A stretch of DNA of 9,541 nt, taken from contig JBBSOK010000106.1 in assembly GCA_038259825.1 (NCBI GenBank), positions 1-9,541 of the forward strand, in the 5' to 3' direction. This DNA is from JBBSOK01 sp038259825 (GTDB lineage Bacteria > Bacteroidota > Bacteroidia > Flavobacteriales > Flavobacteriaceae). The position numbers were made by a program, and so were the translations under genes. Under the pieces are notes generated by a model. The model worked only from the letters and a program-made list of their open reading frames with translations, searched no databases and had not been told where the DNA came from. This document shows positions 7,711 to 9,541 of this stretch, one piece after another (position 1 is the first letter of the stretch; each line of letters begins with the position of its first letter).

Positions 7711-8265
7711 TTGAAACGGTTATTTGACTTTGTTTTTTCGTTATTCGCCATTTTCTTTTTTGGTTGGCTCATTGCATTATTATCAATTCTAGCATTTTTT
7801 GATACTGGCAAAGGTCTCTTTCTTCAAGCAAGAATTGGGCAATTTGGAAGACCATTTACTATCTACAAGATTTGCACTTTACATTCTAAAAATAATAATA
7901 TTTCTGGCTTTGGGACATTTTTACGAAAATCTAAGCTGGATGAATTACCTCAACTTTTTAATATTCTAAAAGGCGAAATGAGTTTTGTGGGTCCGCGACC
8001 AGATATTCCTGGTTATTACGACAAATTGAAAGGAGAAGACCGTAAAATTTTAGAATTAAAACCAGGACTATGTAGTGAAGCCGCCATTAAATATTACAAT
8101 GAAGATGCAATTTTAGCAAAACAAGAAAATGCACTCCAATATAATAACACCATGCTTTTTCCAGATAAAGTTAAGATGAACTTAGAATATTATTACAACC
8201 GTTCCTTTATTGCAGACTTGAATATTTTATGGCGTACAGTTTTTGGAAGACCTTTAAAAGATTGA
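7711..8265 (+). CDS. Small membrane sugar transferase (monotopic phosphoglycosyl transferase; TTG start)
   Basis: Members of the Bac_transf (PF02397) family move a sugar-1-phosphate from a nucleotide sugar to undecaprenyl phosphate, starting glycan assembly. The 184-residue product is of the short PglC-like form. It has KRLFDF, one hydrophobic segment (about 8-30), GLFLQARIGQFGRPFTIYK (36-53), the catalytic Asp-Glu pair D77-E78 in LDELPQLFN, and MSFVGPRP at 90-97. Three points differ from the textbook pattern. The Ser-Pro of the re-entrant helix is replaced by Gly18-Trp19. The stretch between IYK and LDELP is short. The RPGITGWAQV motif is replaced by KPGLCSEAAIKY (117-128). I recall a flavobacterial subgroup of this type, so these are probably subgroup features. 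The frame is closed by a TGA at 7693-7695, no ATG occurs before residue 90, and TTG at 7711 gives the expected N-terminus. No other glycan genes are nearby. Confidence 0.9.
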   Translation: MKRLFDFVFSLFAIFFFGWLIALLSILAFFDTGKGLFLQARIGQFGRPFTIYKICTLHSKNNNISGFGTFLRKSKLDELPQLFNILKGEMSFVGPRPDIPGYYDKLKGEDRKILELKPGLCSEAAIKYYNEDAILAKQENALQYNNTMLFPDKVKMNLEYYYNRSFIADLNILWRTVFGRPLKD

Positions 8266-8267
8266 AA

Positions 8268-8300
8268 ATTACTTCAAAACTAGACTTTATTACTTCAAAA
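8268..8300. repeat. Pair of 12-bp direct repeats between convergent genes
   Basis: ATTACTTCAAAA occurs perfectly at 8268-8279 and 8289-8300, start to start 21 bases, about two helical turns. The pair fills the 40-base space between the convergent sugar transferase and DUF1853 genes. No terminator hairpin is visible there. It may be a small duplication remnant or a protein-binding pair. Confidence 0.6.
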
Positions 8301-8305
8301 ATATA

Positions 8306-8989
8306 CTACCACCAAACCACAAAAAACTTTTCGATTTTATCGTTAGTTTTCTTGTAAAGCAAGGGCGATTTTTTATTCTTAATTTGTTCTTCAATCATTG
8401 GTTTAATTTCGGAAAAAGTATACCATTGTGTAATAAACTCTAGTGGTAAAAGCCATTCTTTTTTAATTGGTATGGCATAAACTGCGTCTGTATTTTCATT
8501 CATAAAGTCATCAAAATTACTATAATAGCCAACAACACAATCTCTATAGTTTTCAGGTAAATTTTCAGCTTTCAAATTTTTTGGGAGAAACAAAAATGCT
8601 TTTAAACACAATTTTTGATTTGTCGGAAAGGGGATATTTAATTCTGTTAACTTTTCTTTAGTTTCAACTTCATTAAGCAATGGGAATTGCTTTAACTTTG
8701 TTTTTTCTAGCTTATCAAAGAGCGAATCTTTTCGGTTTGGTCCAATCCATTTTTCTTCAATTGTAATACCTGCATTTTCATCGAACAAGTAAAATTTGCA
8801 AGCCAATTCAATATGAACTATTTCTGAATTTTTATTTTTTACAATATAATCCAATTCGCCAAGCGTTCTTTTTTCTGAACTGTTGCTTAATGAGGTAGAA
8901 GCATTTATTTGAAGATTAGAAACTAAAATATCATAGTTGGCCGAAGAATTTAGATAGGCTTTAAAACAAGCTTCCGCCTGTCTTCCCAA
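8306..8989 (-). CDS. DUF1853 family protein, possible PD-(D/E)XK-like fold; true start unclear
   Basis: The product matches what I know of DUF1853 (PF08907): LGELDYIVKN at 43-52, HIELACKFYL at 59-68, WIGPNRKDSLFDKL at 81-94 and a C-terminal FFVVWW. The D47, E61 and K65 spacing between likely beta strands recalls PD-(D/E)XK nuclease cores, but E-x3-K is not the canonical E-x-K. Nuclease activity is only a guess; no function is established to my knowledge. The limit at 8989 is the only standard start codon (TTG) in this frame. However, the frame is open for 48 more codons upstream, and the sequence there continues the family pattern straight into LGRQAEACFK. The full-length protein was therefore probably about 275 residues and the 227-residue version lacks its N-terminus. 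The gene directly follows the DUF1801 gene on the same strand. Whether it is still translated is uncertain. Confidence 0.8.
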   Translation of the reverse strand: MGRQAEACFKAYLNSSANYDILVSNLQINASTSLSNSSEKRTLGELDYIVKNKNSEIVHIELACKFYLFDENAGITIEEKWIGPNRKDSLFDKLEKTKLKQFPLLNEVETKEKLTELNIPFPTNQKLCLKAFLFLPKNLKAENLPENYRDCVVGYYSNFDDFMNENTDAVYAIPIKKEWLLPLEFITQWYTFSEIKPMIEEQIKNKKSPLLYKKTNDKIEKFFVVWW

Positions 8990-9133
8990 AACAATTTCAG
9001 TAGGAAAAGCAAAATTTGTTTCAGTAATTTCTATGTTTTGAAATTCAAAATTATTGAAAGGATATTTTTCCGAAGTAATTTTTAAACTCGGCGCATTTAT
9101 AAAATGTTGAAGGATTTTCAGGTGATTGATATT
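8990..9133 (-). other. In-frame N-terminal extension of the DUF1853 gene without a standard start codon
   Basis: Read on the - strand from 9133, this stretch gives 48 sense codons. They include LKILQHFINAPSL, YPFNNFEFQN and FAFPTEIVLG, which look like the usual DUF1853 N-terminus. It begins directly after the TAG of the DUF1801 gene (9134-9136). There is no ATG, GTG or TTG in frame before 8989. Candidates are CTG at 9119-9121 (rare start) and ATC at 9128-9130, which could be a mutated ATG (giving M-NHLKILQHF). ATGs in other frames hit stops within a few codons. Confidence 0.6.
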
Positions 9134-9541
9134 CTATTTTTTAATTAAAGATTCATACTTTTTAATCCAATCTTTGGGAGATATTTTTGAAGCTAATTCG
9201 CCAATTAACTCAAAAGGAATAGTTTCAATATTTTTAAAGCGAATGCAGCTTTTACCCATATCCAATTTTGTTTTTACGTGCTTCGGATATTCTGCCATGA
9301 ACCAATCCAACAATTTTGGATCGGCCTAAATGCCCATATGATAAAGGTTAATACTATTTTTCTGCGATGCGAAACTAAGGAAGGGTAAAGGGTCTGCTGT
9401 TTTACAATGGTAACCTGCGGGATATAAACTATGTGGTACAACATACGAGACCATTCCGTATTGCATTGTTTCAACAAAACCTTTGGGTAAATGGTTTGTT
9501 ATTGTGTTACGAAGTTTTTGCATTGGTTCTTGCCTTTCTAG
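9134..9541 (-). pseudogene. DUF1801 family gene with premature TAG, running off the right edge
   Basis: On the - strand the frame is a recognisable DUF1801 (PF08818, YdhG-like) protein. It enters from beyond the window as LERQEPMQKLRNTI, continues with LPKGFVETMQYGMVSYVVPH, GYHC, PLPFLSFASQKN and LYHMGI, and then meets TAG at 9326-9328. The same frame goes on without a shift as ADPKLLDWFMAEYPKHVKTK, LDMGKSCIRFKNIETIPFEL and ISPKDWIKKYESLIKK, stopping at TAG 9134-9136. Homologues, as I recall them, read HMGIYAD at this point, so a Tyr codon (TAT or TAC) has become TAG by one base change. The second half carries the conserved KLDMGKSCIRF motif and would be lost. TAG also ends the ATPase, the OMP and the DUF1853 gene here, so general recoding is unlikely. 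It is either a true pseudogene or a base-call error. The protein is small, soluble and of unknown function. Confidence 0.85.

Noticed and set aside
9134..9328. Amber recoding (TAG read as an amino acid) in the DUF1801 gene.
   Set aside because: TAG serves as the normal stop of the ATPase, the barrel protein and DUF1853 genes in the same window.

Overview
The window looks like a chromosomal segment of a flavobacterium (Bacteroidota). The DNA is AT-rich. Starts are preceded by A/T-rich sequence without clear Shine-Dalgarno motifs, and the proteins (YhaQP-type ABC exporter, class III-like PPK2, M28 peptidase with a PA insert, a GW-type sugar transferase, DUF1853, DUF1801) have the look of Flavobacteriia proteins. 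This assignment rests on recognising protein families by eye; no database search was possible.

Layout. From 27 to 8265 eight genes lie head to tail on the + strand with very short gaps. They are an ABC exporter ATPase and its permease, an MscS-type channel starting at TTG, a secreted probable outer-membrane beta-barrel protein, a sigma-54-type response regulator without a DNA-binding domain, a PPK2 polyphosphate kinase, a secreted M28 metallopeptidase, and a small membrane sugar transferase starting at TTG. Only the 56-base gap before ppk2 is large enough to suggest a transcriptional break, and it holds a weak stem-loop. From 8306 to the right edge two genes lie on the - strand, convergent with the first block: a DUF1853 protein and a DUF1801 protein that runs off the window.

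How the genes may work together. The first five genes concern the envelope (export, osmotic release, outer-membrane protein) and end in a phosphorylation-controlled sigma-54 activator. The OMP gene and the regulator gene are only 2 bases apart. An envelope or osmotic stress module is a reasonable inference, but no sensor kinase is present in the window. PPK2, the peptidase and the sugar transferase may be a second transcription unit of general metabolic or envelope genes.

Most notable points. The DUF1801 gene has a premature in-frame TAG where the frame and protein pattern clearly continue. The DUF1853 gene directly behind it has a continuous, family-like N-terminal extension with no usable start codon. 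The response regulator lacks the Fis-type HTH and carries GAFTSA instead of GAFTGA. A 24-bp tandem duplication copies the end of the channel gene including its stop codon. No tRNA, rRNA, CRISPR array, insertion sequence or integrase was seen. No gap between genes exceeds 300 bases.
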